A stretch of DNA of 8,793 nucleotides from Spirochaetaceae bacterium. GTDB taxonomy: Bacteria > Spirochaetota > Spirochaetia > B11-G9. A model generated the notes under the pieces. That model saw nothing but the letters and a program-made list of their open reading frames with translations, was not told where the DNA came from and searched no databases. Location: the NCBI GenBank assembly GCA_030600745.1, contig JAUVLL010000117.1, positions 1 to 8,793 of the forward strand. Reading direction: 5' to 3'. Shown here in pieces: positions 1 through 5,716 of this stretch. The first letter of the stretch is position 1, and every line of letters starts with the position of its first letter. The position numbers and the translations under genes were made by a program.

Positions 1-185
1 AAATTAGACAATCGCTGAAAAGTATTAAAAAGGGCTGGCAGGAAGTAATAAGCAGACCGGTAAACGAAAGGCTTGCTATTCGTGATTTTAAATCAATACA
101 AGACTGCAACCCGGATGAACACTTTGAACTTTACAGAATTGAACATGAAGAAACTGCTATAGACTGGACAGGAAAAGAAAAATAA
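1..185 (+). CDS. Unknown protein, C-terminal 60 residues only (5' partial)
   Basis: An open frame enters from the left edge (first complete codon at 3) and runs for 60 codons to TAA at 183-185. It contains no Met, so the start lies outside the window. The tail is mixed charged, with a Lys/Arg-rich first part (near SLKSIKKGW) and an acidic, probably beta-forming end (HFELYRIEHEE). The other two forward frames stop within the first 20 bases, which supports this one. I do not recognise the family. The stop codon sits directly against a large inverted-repeat structure that separates it from the convergent nuclease gene, as expected for the last gene of a rightward transcription unit. Confidence 0.6.
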   Translation, partial: IRQSLKSIKKGWQEVISRPVNERLAIRDFKSIQDCNPDEHFELYRIEHEETAIDWTGKEK

Positions 186-302
186 TAATTATTGGGCGGG
201 CTGAAATATGTGCAGTGATGCCGGGGCAAGATTCCTCGTTAAAACTTCATCTGCCGGGTGAGAGCATCGAATAACCCGTCGCCCAATTTTATTATTATTA
301 AT
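186..302. terminator. Structured convergent intergenic region, probable bidirectional terminator or structured RNA
   Basis: This interval lies between two convergent stop codons (TAA at 183-185; TAG of the leftward gene at 303-305). Its outer arms are ATTGGGCG at 191-198 and CGCCCAAT at 280-287, a perfect 8-bp stem. AT-rich flanks (AATAATAAT on the left, TTTATTATTATT on the right) extend the stem imperfectly and give a U-rich tail on either strand. About 80 nt is enclosed, with further pairing: GATGC (217-221) with GCATC (264-268), and GGCAAGAT (225-232) with ATCTGCC (249-255) through one bulged A. A simple terminator would not need this branched interior, so a structured RNA is possible. I could not match it to a riboswitch, ribozyme or tRNA family. 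Confidence 0.5.
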
Positions 303-1070
303 CTATGCAGCCAGCATATCACGAATTTCTTTCTGTATATCAGTACAAGGATAATATTTGACGGTATCATCGAGAATATGGACGATAACTTTTTCTATGC
401 CGCTTGAATAATCACCTGGTAGTTTATAGCCTTCATCGATCATAATAAACTCATACAGATTCATTTGTAGAGAATATTTATTATATGAACAATCATCTAA
501 ATGTTGAATAGGTGCAAGACCGCTCTGCCACCTGTTGTCGAAGTTTATTTTGGCATTAGTCTTCCAGTCAAGTAATGCAGTTTTTTGACTAGATTTATTT
601 ACAGCTAAAATATCGACCATGCCGGCTCGATCATGTTTATGGCTGGCAATAATTTTTTCTGTTTCAATTTGTTCGTAACAATCGAGCAATTGTTCGATTG
701 CAAGATCAGCTGAGGGCAGACGTTCTAAAGCAGATTCTGTGATTACAGAATCCGGGTAAGCAGATGCCTCAAGATGAGTAACTTTTTTACCAAGAAGTAT
801 ATTCTCGATATAATTATGTACAAGAGTACCGACTTCTCTGCCGACTTCTCCTTTGCGTGCCCACATATTAAGGACATCTTGTTGTATCATATTATGTTTA
901 GCTGCGTATCTTTTTGAAATAGCGGGTCCGTCAAATGGTGTAAAAAACTGACTGAGAAATTTTGTTCCTGATATAAATTTTTTTTTAGGGTATTGCTGAG
1001 ATTTGTATGTATGCCACTTGTCTTCAAACGTAATAATGTCACCAGATGGGTGTTTAGCTGTTTTTATCAT
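303..1070 (-). CDS. PD-(D/E)XK nuclease, RecB/Cas4-like phage exonuclease
   Basis: A 255-aa soluble protein with the ordered motifs of the RecB/Cas4-like PD-(D/E)XK superfamily. These are GTLVHNYIE near residues 81-89 (motif I His85 and Glu89), GMVDIL at 150-155 (Asp153), LLDWKTN at 166-172 (Asp168, Lys170) and LQMNLYEF at 201-208, the QxxxY motif (Gln202, Tyr206). The family cuts or resects DNA with divalent metal; phage members typically act in recombination, replication or DNA processing. No four-cysteine iron-sulphur cluster like that of true Cas4 is evident, so a lambda-exonuclease or RecB-like phage nuclease is the better name. The start at 1070 has an AAGAGG-like site about 8 nt upstream and overlaps the end of the ribbon-helix-helix gene by 17 bp, implying cotranscription and translational coupling. 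Whether it is an exo- or endonuclease cannot be told from sequence. Confidence 0.85.
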   Translation of the reverse strand: MIKTAKHPSGDIITFEDKWHTYKSQQYPKKKFISGTKFLSQFFTPFDGPAISKRYAAKHNMIQQDVLNMWARKGEVGREVGTLVHNYIENILLGKKVTHLEASAYPDSVITESALERLPSADLAIEQLLDCYEQIETEKIIASHKHDRAGMVDILAVNKSSQKTALLDWKTNAKINFDNRWQSGLAPIQHLDDCSYNKYSLQMNLYEFIMIDEGYKLPGDYSSGIEKVIVHILDDTVKYYPCTDIQKEIRDMLAA

Positions 1071-1227
1071 TTTTTGGGCCTCTTTTAATGGGTTTAAAAT
1101 TAGTATAATTTAAAAACATATCAACACTTCTTCTCACAAGTTCAGAGACAGTTAGACCGGTCTGTTGTGAGATGGTTTTCAGTTCATAGTATTGTTGGTC
1201 AGTTAAATAAAAATTATATTTTTTCAT
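1054..1227 (-). CDS. Small ribbon-helix-helix DNA-binding protein, putative repressor
   Basis: A 57-aa protein starting MKKYNFYLTDQQYYELKTIS. The N-terminal part is a beta-strand (KYNFYLT) followed by helix DQQYYELKTISQQTG and then LTVSELVRRSVDMFLN, the strand-helix-helix plan of Arc/MetJ/CopG proteins. In these proteins a dimer inserts the paired strands into the DNA major groove. The tail (KPIKRGPKNDKNS) is basic and probably disordered. The frame stays open upstream to a Met at 1332, but the extra 35 residues are an unlikely mix of Cys, Ile and Phe and would overlie the promoter. I therefore take the Met at 1227. That start has no Shine-Dalgarno and lies about where transcription should begin, suggesting leaderless translation. 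The gene overlaps the nuclease gene downstream. An inverted repeat in its own promoter makes autorepression likely (inference). Confidence 0.75.
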   Translation of the reverse strand: MKKYNFYLTDQQYYELKTISQQTGLTVSELVRRSVDMFLNYTNFKPIKRGPKNDKNS

Positions 1228-1233
1228 AAGGAG

Positions 1234-1262
1234 AATATATACCCATTGGGGGTACATGTCAA
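1234..1262 (-). promoter_or_regulatory. Sigma70-type promoter for the leftward repressor-nuclease unit
   Basis: Read on the minus strand, a perfect -35 hexamer TTGACA (plus positions 1257-1262) is followed by a 17-nt spacer and the -10 hexamer TATATT (1234-1239). Only six bases (CTCCTT) separate the -10 box from the ATG at 1227. Transcription would therefore begin at or within a base or two of the A of the start codon, giving a leaderless mRNA. The match and spacing are close to the bacterial housekeeping consensus, so this should be a strong promoter unless repressed. Confidence 0.7.
1240..1254. promoter_or_regulatory. Inverted repeat in promoter spacer, candidate operator
   Basis: The arms TACCC (1240-1244) and GGGTA (1250-1254) form a perfect 5-bp inverted repeat around a 5-bp centre. 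It lies wholly inside the 17-bp spacer between the -35 and -10 boxes of the leftward promoter. A protein bound here would block RNA polymerase. The adjacent ribbon-helix-helix protein is the natural candidate, since this family binds short palindromes as dimers of dimers. The link is inferred from position only. Confidence 0.45.
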
Positions 1263-1320
1263 GGATTTTATGCATAAACATTATATTAATAATAAAACAG
1301 AAACAACAGGAGTTGGGACG

Positions 1321-1326
1321 TATAAT
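1321..1326 (+). promoter_or_regulatory. Possible -10 box for the rightward operon
   Basis: A perfect TATAAT lies 75 bp upstream of the MoxR start, inside the 173-bp divergent region 1228-1400. No acceptable -35 hexamer sits 16-18 bp upstream (the sequence there is ACAGAAA-like), and there is no TGn extended -10. The site would need an activator or be a phage-specific promoter, or it may be chance in AT-rich DNA. Nothing better is visible on this strand in the gap. Confidence 0.25.
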
Positions 1327-1400
1327 AGACAAAGTATTAATAATCCTTGGATTTAAAAAATGATATATAGATCGATTAATAAATTAAAAAGGAGACAGGA

Positions 1401-2423
1401 ATGAAACCGAGTGAATTAGCAATAAGTTTCAAAGCAGCATTTAAACGTAAAGAACCGTTGATGGTAGTTGGACCGCCTGGGATTGGTAAAACAGATATTG
1501 TAGAATCAGTCGCAAAAAAATTAGGATATAAATTAATAGTCATGTACCCTGCGATTGCAGAGCCGGTAGATTTTAGAGGAATGCCGACATATGACAGAAA
1601 AAGTAAAATTGCGAGTTTCGTTCCGTTTGATGATTTACTGGAACTAATCAACGCAACTGAACCTACTGTTTGTTTTATGGATGATTTTGGGCAAGCGAAT
1701 CAAAGCGTTCAAGCTGCTTGCATGCACTTGTTCTTATCAAGAAGAATCGGTGCTCATAAAATTTCTGATCATATTACATTTGTAATATGTACGAATGATG
1801 TCATGCATCATGCAGGAGTTACAGGGATTATCGAACCTGTAAAATCAAGAATGTTATCAATTATTCATTTAATACCCGATTTAGACGATTGGGTTAATTG
1901 GGCGATTAAAAATAATCTACGTCCTGAAGTAATAGGATTTATGCGGTTACGTGGAAATAAATTTTTATCTAAATTTAAACCAACTACTTCTTTAATGAAC
2001 ACTCCATCACCAAGAGGAACGGCGAATGTTTCAAGGATTTTAGATCTTGGCATGACATCTGCCATTGAAGCTGAATTAATAGAGGGAGCTGTGGGAAAGG
2101 CGTATGCAGTAGAATTTAAAGGGTTTCAAATACTTTTTGAGAATCTTGCTTCACCTGAAGAGATTTTAAAAGATCCTAAAGGAGTTAACGTTCCATATGA
2201 TAATCCAAGTATATTATTTGCTTACTGCAGTGCTTTGAGCCACATTGCAGCTCCTGATAAAATGGATGCTATTGTTGCATTTGCAAAAAGATTGCCGATT
2301 GAGTACCAGATAAAATTATTGGAATATGACTGCAAGTCAGCTTCAGAGAAAAATCATGAGACGTCTGCATATATAGACTGGGCGATTGAAAACCAGGCTG
2401 TGCAGAAACATCAAGCGGCGTAA
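1401..2423 (+). CDS. MoxR-type AAA+ ATPase
   Basis: A 340-aa protein with a complete AAA+ core. Walker A is GPPGIGKT at residues 24-31 (Lys30), and Walker B is CFMDDFGQA at 91-99 with Asp94-Asp95 in place of the more usual Asp-Glu. Sensor 1 is ICTND (Asn132), the arginine finger is in EPVKSR (Arg150), and a sensor-2 like SPR lies at 203-205. The segment AEPVDFRGMPT near residues 53-63 is typical of MoxR-family ATPases, which form hexameric rings and remodel clients together with a VWA-domain partner. A VWA protein is encoded four genes downstream on the same strand, supporting that pairing. The start is secure: AAGGAG at 1389-1394, 6 nt before ATG. A 50-bp AT-only-like spacer with no clear hairpin follows the stop. 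Client and pathway are unknown; a role in particle assembly or host takeover is speculation. Confidence 0.88.
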   Translation: MKPSELAISFKAAFKRKEPLMVVGPPGIGKTDIVESVAKKLGYKLIVMYPAIAEPVDFRGMPTYDRKSKIASFVPFDDLLELINATEPTVCFMDDFGQANQSVQAACMHLFLSRRIGAHKISDHITFVICTNDVMHHAGVTGIIEPVKSRMLSIIHLIPDLDDWVNWAIKNNLRPEVIGFMRLRGNKFLSKFKPTTSLMNTPSPRGTANVSRILDLGMTSAIEAELIEGAVGKAYAVEFKGFQILFENLASPEEILKDPKGVNVPYDNPSILFAYCSALSHIAAPDKMDAIVAFAKRLPIEYQIKLLEYDCKSASEKNHETSAYIDWAIENQAVQKHQAA

Positions 2424-2473
2424 CATATTTTTTATTTTTTTATATATATTTTTAAAACACGATTGGATAAATA

Positions 2474-2758
2474 ATGCCTGAAGTAAATTTAATGAGACTC
2501 GAACCAGCGAGTGAAGAAGCGAAGTTGCATGGATGTACCTGTTTTCAAAAAAAAGAAGACCCTGAAAGTTATTGGATAGTAGAAACTTGCCCGATACACT
2601 GGCCAATAAATCTTGTTAAAAAAACAGGAGATATGCATTCCCATATTGAAAAAATGGAAAAATATATGATTGCAAAAGATAAAATACATAGCACTTTATT
2701 TCGCATATTAATTGCATTAAGCGGAGTTATGTGTGCTTTATTAATTTTTAAAACTTAA
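2474..2758 (+). CDS. Small Cys/His-motif protein with C-terminal membrane segment
   Basis: A 94-aa protein in two parts. The N-terminal half carries EPASEEAKLHGCTC and then WIVETCPIHW, with Cys21, Cys23, Cys39 and His42 arranged as a possible zinc site. Small soluble phage proteins with a similar GCxC...CPxH pattern are familiar to me, but I know no function for them. A helical linker (about 50-72, rich in Met, Lys and His) leads to a hydrophobic stretch LFRILIALSGVMCALLIF at about 75-92 that ends the protein, so it is probably a tail-anchored inner-membrane protein with its Cys/His head in the cytoplasm. The ribosome-binding site is weak (GGATAAATA before ATG), and Met7 is an alternative start. 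It lies between the MoxR and HD genes, 4 bp before the latter. Holin or spanin roles are not supported: there is one short segment and no lipobox. Confidence 0.7.
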   Translation: MPEVNLMRLEPASEEAKLHGCTCFQKKEDPESYWIVETCPIHWPINLVKKTGDMHSHIEKMEKYMIAKDKIHSTLFRILIALSGVMCALLIFKT

Positions 2759-2762
2759 CCTA

Positions 2763-3350
2763 ATGGATTTGAATACAATTTTGATAAATTTAAAGTTAAA
2801 AAATAGAATACAACCTTGGATACAAACTTATACAGGTAAAAAGTTTTGGATTGACAACCCACTTTTGACTGCTATTTGTATTGAAGACATTGCACATGCT
2901 CTTTCAATGCAGTGCAGATATGCAGGACATACTAAAGAATTTTATTCAGTTGCAGAGCATTCTATTTTTGTAAGTCAACTTTTGCCGGATAAATTAAAAC
3001 TTGCAGGGTTGTTACATGATGCAGCGGAAGCTTATATCGGAGATATAACAAGACCATTAAAACAATATATCGAAGGAAATTATCATTATTTTGAAAACGC
3101 GATAACAAATAAAATTTTTGAAAAATTTGATATATTTTTAACAAATCAAGACAGATTAGATATTAAAACAGCTGACTTGATGATATTAAAAACAGAAGCA
3201 GAACAATTATTAGGTTGTCCGCCTATTGATAACTGGCATCTTGAATTACCTTCGTCTTCTATTTTTATTAATGATTTTCATAAGTGGAGCCCGTCTATAG
3301 CAAAAAAAACTTTTTTATTATCATTTCATTCATTAACAAAAGGAGTATAA
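2763..3350 (+). CDS. HD-domain phosphohydrolase, YfbR-like nucleotidase family
   Basis: A 195-aa soluble protein with the metal-binding HD signature in order: His66 in YSVAEHS, His85-Asp86 in GLLHDAAEAYIGD, Glu89 near the site, and Asp138 in IKTADL. The preamble WIQTYTGKKFW and DIAHALSMQCRY is shared with the phage and bacterial HD proteins related to the 5'-deoxynucleotidase YfbR. YfbR removes phosphate from deoxynucleoside monophosphates, and other phage HD enzymes attack dNTPs, so a role in tuning nucleotide pools is the likely one. Substrate cannot be assigned. All expected metal ligands are present, so it should be active. It starts 4 bp after the previous stop without an obvious Shine-Dalgarno, so coupling to the upstream gene is likely; an AAGGAG for the next gene lies inside its 3' end. 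Confidence 0.85.
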   Translation: MDLNTILINLKLKNRIQPWIQTYTGKKFWIDNPLLTAICIEDIAHALSMQCRYAGHTKEFYSVAEHSIFVSQLLPDKLKLAGLLHDAAEAYIGDITRPLKQYIEGNYHYFENAITNKIFEKFDIFLTNQDRLDIKTADLMILKTEAEQLLGCPPIDNWHLELPSSSIFINDFHKWSPSIAKKTFLLSFHSLTKGV

Positions 3351-3353
3351 AAA

Positions 3354-4223
3354 ATGGCAGAAAAAATATCTTCAACTTTAGCTCAAAAAGCGATGATAGT
3401 TACTTTATCAGCTTCTTGTTGGAGTGGCAGAATGGCAGATAAAGAAGCAACTCAGGAATTATTAGCTTCAAAAGCTGCAGCGAAAACAGCTGGATCATTT
3501 ATAAAGGTACTGGTAGATAAAAAACATTTAAAAGATGTCCGTATGGCAATAAACAGTATGCGAGATTATCATAACAATCAAACTATGCCATGGGATAATA
3601 ATGGTGGAAGACTTTTACCGAGTTCAAAATATTCACAATATACTATGAAACTTCGAGAGTTACAGAGAGAACTTGAAGCTGCAGTTACAATTTTTGTTAA
3701 AAATTATGATGATTATGTAACAGAATCAAGTATAGCGCTTGGAGATTTGTTTGATAAAGAAGAGTATCCTTTTGCTGCTGATCTTGGAACTAAATTTTTT
3801 CTTGATTCTGAATTCAGTAAAATAAACGAAGCTGCAGATTTCAGAGTAGATATTCCGGAAGAAGACAGAGAAGAAATTAAAAAACAGATTGAATCTAAAG
3901 TTGAAACGAAACATGCAGACTCTATGGAAAAACTTTGGAAAAGAATTTATGTTGCAGTCGAACATATGACTGAAAAACTTATTGACGAGAAAGGAATTTT
4001 CAGAGATAGTATGATTGAAAATATTAAACAGTTAGTTTCTGTCTTACCGGCATTGAATATCTTGGATGATCCTGAGTTGGCAGATATGACCACTGAATTA
4101 AAAGATGGTCTATGTGGATACACAGCGAAAGAATTGCGGACTGATAAAGTCTTAAGAAAAGATGTTGCGACCAAATCAACTGAGCTTATGAGTCAAATTG
4201 AAAAGATTTACAAAAAATCATGA
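3354..4223 (+). CDS. Unknown mainly helical protein between HD and VWA genes
   Basis: A 289-aa protein preceded by AAGGAG with 8-nt spacing, and overlapping the VWA gene by ATGA at 4220-4223. The N-terminus has LSASCWSGRMADKEATQELL at about 18-37. A WSGR motif followed by a charged helix recalls phage and proteobacterial proteins of the DUF3150 type, but I hold that match loosely. The rest is rich in Glu, Lys and Ala helices, with strong coiled-coil character at about 95-125 and 165-215, and no catalytic motif or membrane segment. Position and translational coupling suggest it works with the VWA protein and the MoxR ATPase as adaptor, scaffold or client. This is inference from layout; function is unknown. 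Confidence 0.7.
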   Translation: MAEKISSTLAQKAMIVTLSASCWSGRMADKEATQELLASKAAAKTAGSFIKVLVDKKHLKDVRMAINSMRDYHNNQTMPWDNNGGRLLPSSKYSQYTMKLRELQRELEAAVTIFVKNYDDYVTESSIALGDLFDKEEYPFAADLGTKFFLDSEFSKINEAADFRVDIPEEDREEIKKQIESKVETKHADSMEKLWKRIYVAVEHMTEKLIDEKGIFRDSMIENIKQLVSVLPALNILDDPELADMTTELKDGLCGYTAKELRTDKVLRKDVATKSTELMSQIEKIYKKS

Positions 4224-5404
4224 AGAAAACAAGATTAAGATTAATGCTTGACTATCCGTTCTTCGGGGCACTGGCTTTGGGGATAAAATTAATTAAAACT
4301 ACTTCAATCCCAACTTTAGATATTAATGAAAAAAGATTAAGATATAATCCTGATTTTATTGAAACATTATCAAAAGAAGAAACTTTATGGTGTTATCTTC
4401 ATGTATTATCTCATGTGATTCTCGGACATTCGTTCAGATTAAAAGATCATGATCCTCAATTATTTCAACTTGCAGCTGACTATGCTGTAAATATTATGTT
4501 ATTTGATTCAGTAAAACTGCCGATGCCGGAAGGTTGTCTGTTTGATAAAAAATATCGGGATTGGTCAACAGAAAAAATTTACGATGATTTGTATCAACAA
4601 CATAATGAAGCTATGCAGTTACAACAAAATTTATCTGATAATGACTCTGATAATAGTAGCTCCGCATTAACAGAAGAACAACAAGAAAAACTTACAGATT
4701 ATCAAAAAAAAATAGCAACTGCAGAACGTCATGGTTTAGTTTCAAAAGCTGAAAGTGATTCGGAGATAGAGAGTATAGCAAAAATTAATATTGCTGGAAA
4801 AATTAATCCCGGGCAATTAGCTGGTTCCTCTATTGAAAGAATTATTTCGAAATCAACTCAAGTCACAATTCGATGGGAAGATTTATTGCTTAAATTTATG
4901 AATAAAACTTGTATGTCTTATTATGATTGGATGATACCGAATAGAAGATATTCTTTTGGGGATGTTCTTATGCCATCAATTAAAAAAGAAAAAGAATTAA
5001 GCATCGCAATTGCTATTGATGTTTCTGGTTCGATAGATCATAATTTATTAAATAAATTTATGAGTGAATTTAAAAGTCTAATTGCGTCTATTAATTATAC
5101 AGAATTAATAGTTTTATCTTGTCATACTAAAGTTGAAAATTTAAAAATATATCAAAAAGGTGATAAAATTGACTATGCACCACACGGGACTGGAGGAACA
5201 TATTTTTATCCTGTATGGTCAGCAATAAGAGAAACTGGAAAGAATCCAGTCTGTTTAGTTTATTTTACTGATCTTGAATGTCACAAACCTCATTTTGGAG
5301 ATGATCCAGGATATCCTGTATTGTTTATAGGAAAATTTGATCAATGGGTAAAAAATAATTTGTCGAAATTGCCATTTGGTGAAAAAATTGAAATGAAATA
5401 TTAA
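4220..5404 (+). CDS. VWA-domain protein with degenerate metallopeptidase-like N-terminus (DUF2201-like)
   Basis: A 394-aa protein. Residues about 1-125 resemble the putative metallopeptidase domain that precedes the VWA-like domain in DUF2201 proteins: LHVLSHVILGH at 60-70, then AADYAVNIML at 85-94. The usual HExxH reads His61-Val-Leu-Ser-His65 here, so the zinc-binding histidines remain but the catalytic Glu is Val. A low-complexity acidic/Gln/Ser linker (about 125-185) follows. The C-terminal VWA domain has a full metal-ion-dependent adhesion site: DVSGS at 267-271, Thr327 in GTGGTYF, and Asp351 in FTDLE. Such proteins are adaptors for MoxR ATPases, which fits the MoxR gene of the same unit. 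The start overlaps the upstream stop (ATGA), implying translational coupling. There is no signal peptide, so it should be cytoplasmic. It is the last gene before a strong terminator. Protease activity looks unlikely; client binding is the probable job. Confidence 0.85.
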   Translation: MKKTRLRLMLDYPFFGALALGIKLIKTTSIPTLDINEKRLRYNPDFIETLSKEETLWCYLHVLSHVILGHSFRLKDHDPQLFQLAADYAVNIMLFDSVKLPMPEGCLFDKKYRDWSTEKIYDDLYQQHNEAMQLQQNLSDNDSDNSSSALTEEQQEKLTDYQKKIATAERHGLVSKAESDSEIESIAKINIAGKINPGQLAGSSIERIISKSTQVTIRWEDLLLKFMNKTCMSYYDWMIPNRRYSFGDVLMPSIKKEKELSIAIAIDVSGSIDHNLLNKFMSEFKSLIASINYTELIVLSCHTKVENLKIYQKGDKIDYAPHGTGGTYFYPVWSAIRETGKNPVCLVYFTDLECHKPHFGDDPGYPVLFIGKFDQWVKNNLSKLPFGEKIEMKY

Positions 5405-5408
5405 TTTT

Positions 5409-5432
5409 GCGCACAAGTGTATGTCTGTGCGC
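5409..5432 (+). repeat. Hairpin directly after the VWA stop codon
   Basis: GCGCACA (5409-5415) and TGTGCGC (5426-5432) form a perfect 7-bp GC-rich stem with a 10-nt loop, beginning 5 nt after the stop. No U-tract follows, so it is not a classic intrinsic terminator alone. It may protect the mRNA 3' end or assist the terminator immediately downstream. Confidence 0.6.
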
Positions 5433-5437
5433 CTTCA

Positions 5438-5478
5438 ACCCGATACTTCTTACCTGTCGAAGAAGTATCGGGTCTTTT
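5438..5478 (+). terminator. Intrinsic terminator of the rightward MoxR-VWA operon
   Basis: The arms ACCCGATACTTCTT (5438-5451) and AAGAAGTATCGGGT (5460-5473) pair perfectly over 14 bp around an 8-nt loop (ACCTGTCG), followed by CTTTT. This is a textbook rho-independent terminator and the strongest hairpin in the window. It ends the unit that begins at 1401, and also implies that the two small genes beyond it need their own promoter or read-through. On the opposite strand AAAAGACCCG gives the complementary A-tract but no T-tract, so it acts rightward. Confidence 0.9.
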
Positions 5479-5480
5479 AA

Positions 5481-5494
5481 AACATAACTATGTT
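5481..5494. repeat. Short perfect inverted repeat upstream of the 68-aa gene
   Basis: AACATA (5481-5486) and TATGTT (5489-5494) form a perfect 6-bp inverted repeat with a 2-bp centre. It lies between the terminator and the next start codon (5506), where an operator or promoter would be expected. The two-base centre makes an RNA hairpin strained, so a protein-binding site is the more natural reading. No convincing promoter boxes are visible in the remaining bases. Confidence 0.3.
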
Positions 5495-5505
5495 GGATTT
5501 AAAAT

Positions 5506-5712
5506 ATGCTTTATAGTAAATATGATTATATCGGATTTGAAGACAATACAGATAATAAAAAATATATGGTTATAAACATTACAACTGGACCTGCTGCCGG
5601 GCCACCTTTTGGAGTTCGGATGTCAGAGATTCATTACAGATTAACTCAAGATTTCGGTGATTTTTTTATTTTTGAAACAAATAATGATTTGTTAGAATGG
5701 ATGAAGGATTAA
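5506..5712 (+). CDS. Small unknown phage protein, 68 aa
   Basis: A 68-aa acidic-ended protein with a probable beta-rich core: KKYMVINITTG, then a Gly/Pro/Ala loop (PAAGPPFGVRM at about 29-39), then FGDFFIFETNNDLLEWMKD. No membrane segment, cysteine motif or known domain is seen. The ribosome-binding site is weak (GGA 8 nt upstream). It follows the strong terminator and sits 4 bp before a second small gene, so the pair form a short rightward unit. An internal Met22 is a possible alternative start. I do not recognise the family. Confidence 0.55.
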   Translation: MLYSKYDYIGFEDNTDNKKYMVINITTGPAAGPPFGVRMSEIHYRLTQDFGDFFIFETNNDLLEWMKD

Positions 5713-5716
5713 GTTT

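Noticed and set aside
186..302. tRNA or known riboswitch in the structured intergenic region
   Set aside because: No T-loop consensus, anticodon arm or CCA-type acceptor layout. No core motif of hammerhead, twister, glutamine, fluoride or purine RNAs could be matched by eye.
303..1070. True Cas4 and a CRISPR locus
   Set aside because: No four-cysteine iron-sulphur cluster is evident, no cas1 or cas2 is nearby, and there is no spaced direct-repeat array anywhere in the window.
1228..1332. N-terminal extension of the ribbon-helix-helix gene to a Met at 1332
   Set aside because: The added 35 residues are hydrophobic and Cys-rich, unlike the family, and would overlie a consensus promoter. No ribosome-binding site precedes that Met.
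1228..1363. Rightward small ORF (ATG 1256) after an AAGGAG at 1228-1233
   Set aside because: The site is too far from the ATG (over 20 nt), and the 35-residue product is a low-complexity Ile/Lys/Gln string. AAGGAG is simply the complement of the CTCCTT leader of the leftward gene.
2474..2758. Holin or spanin
   Set aside because: One terminal membrane segment, no lipobox or signal peptide, a cytoplasmic Cys/His head and no endolysin gene nearby.
1376..4174. Leftward ORFs antisense to the MoxR, Cys/His, HD, 289-aa and VWA genes
   Set aside because: They mirror well-supported genes, have low-complexity Phe/Ile/Ser/Leu composition and lack ribosome-binding sites.
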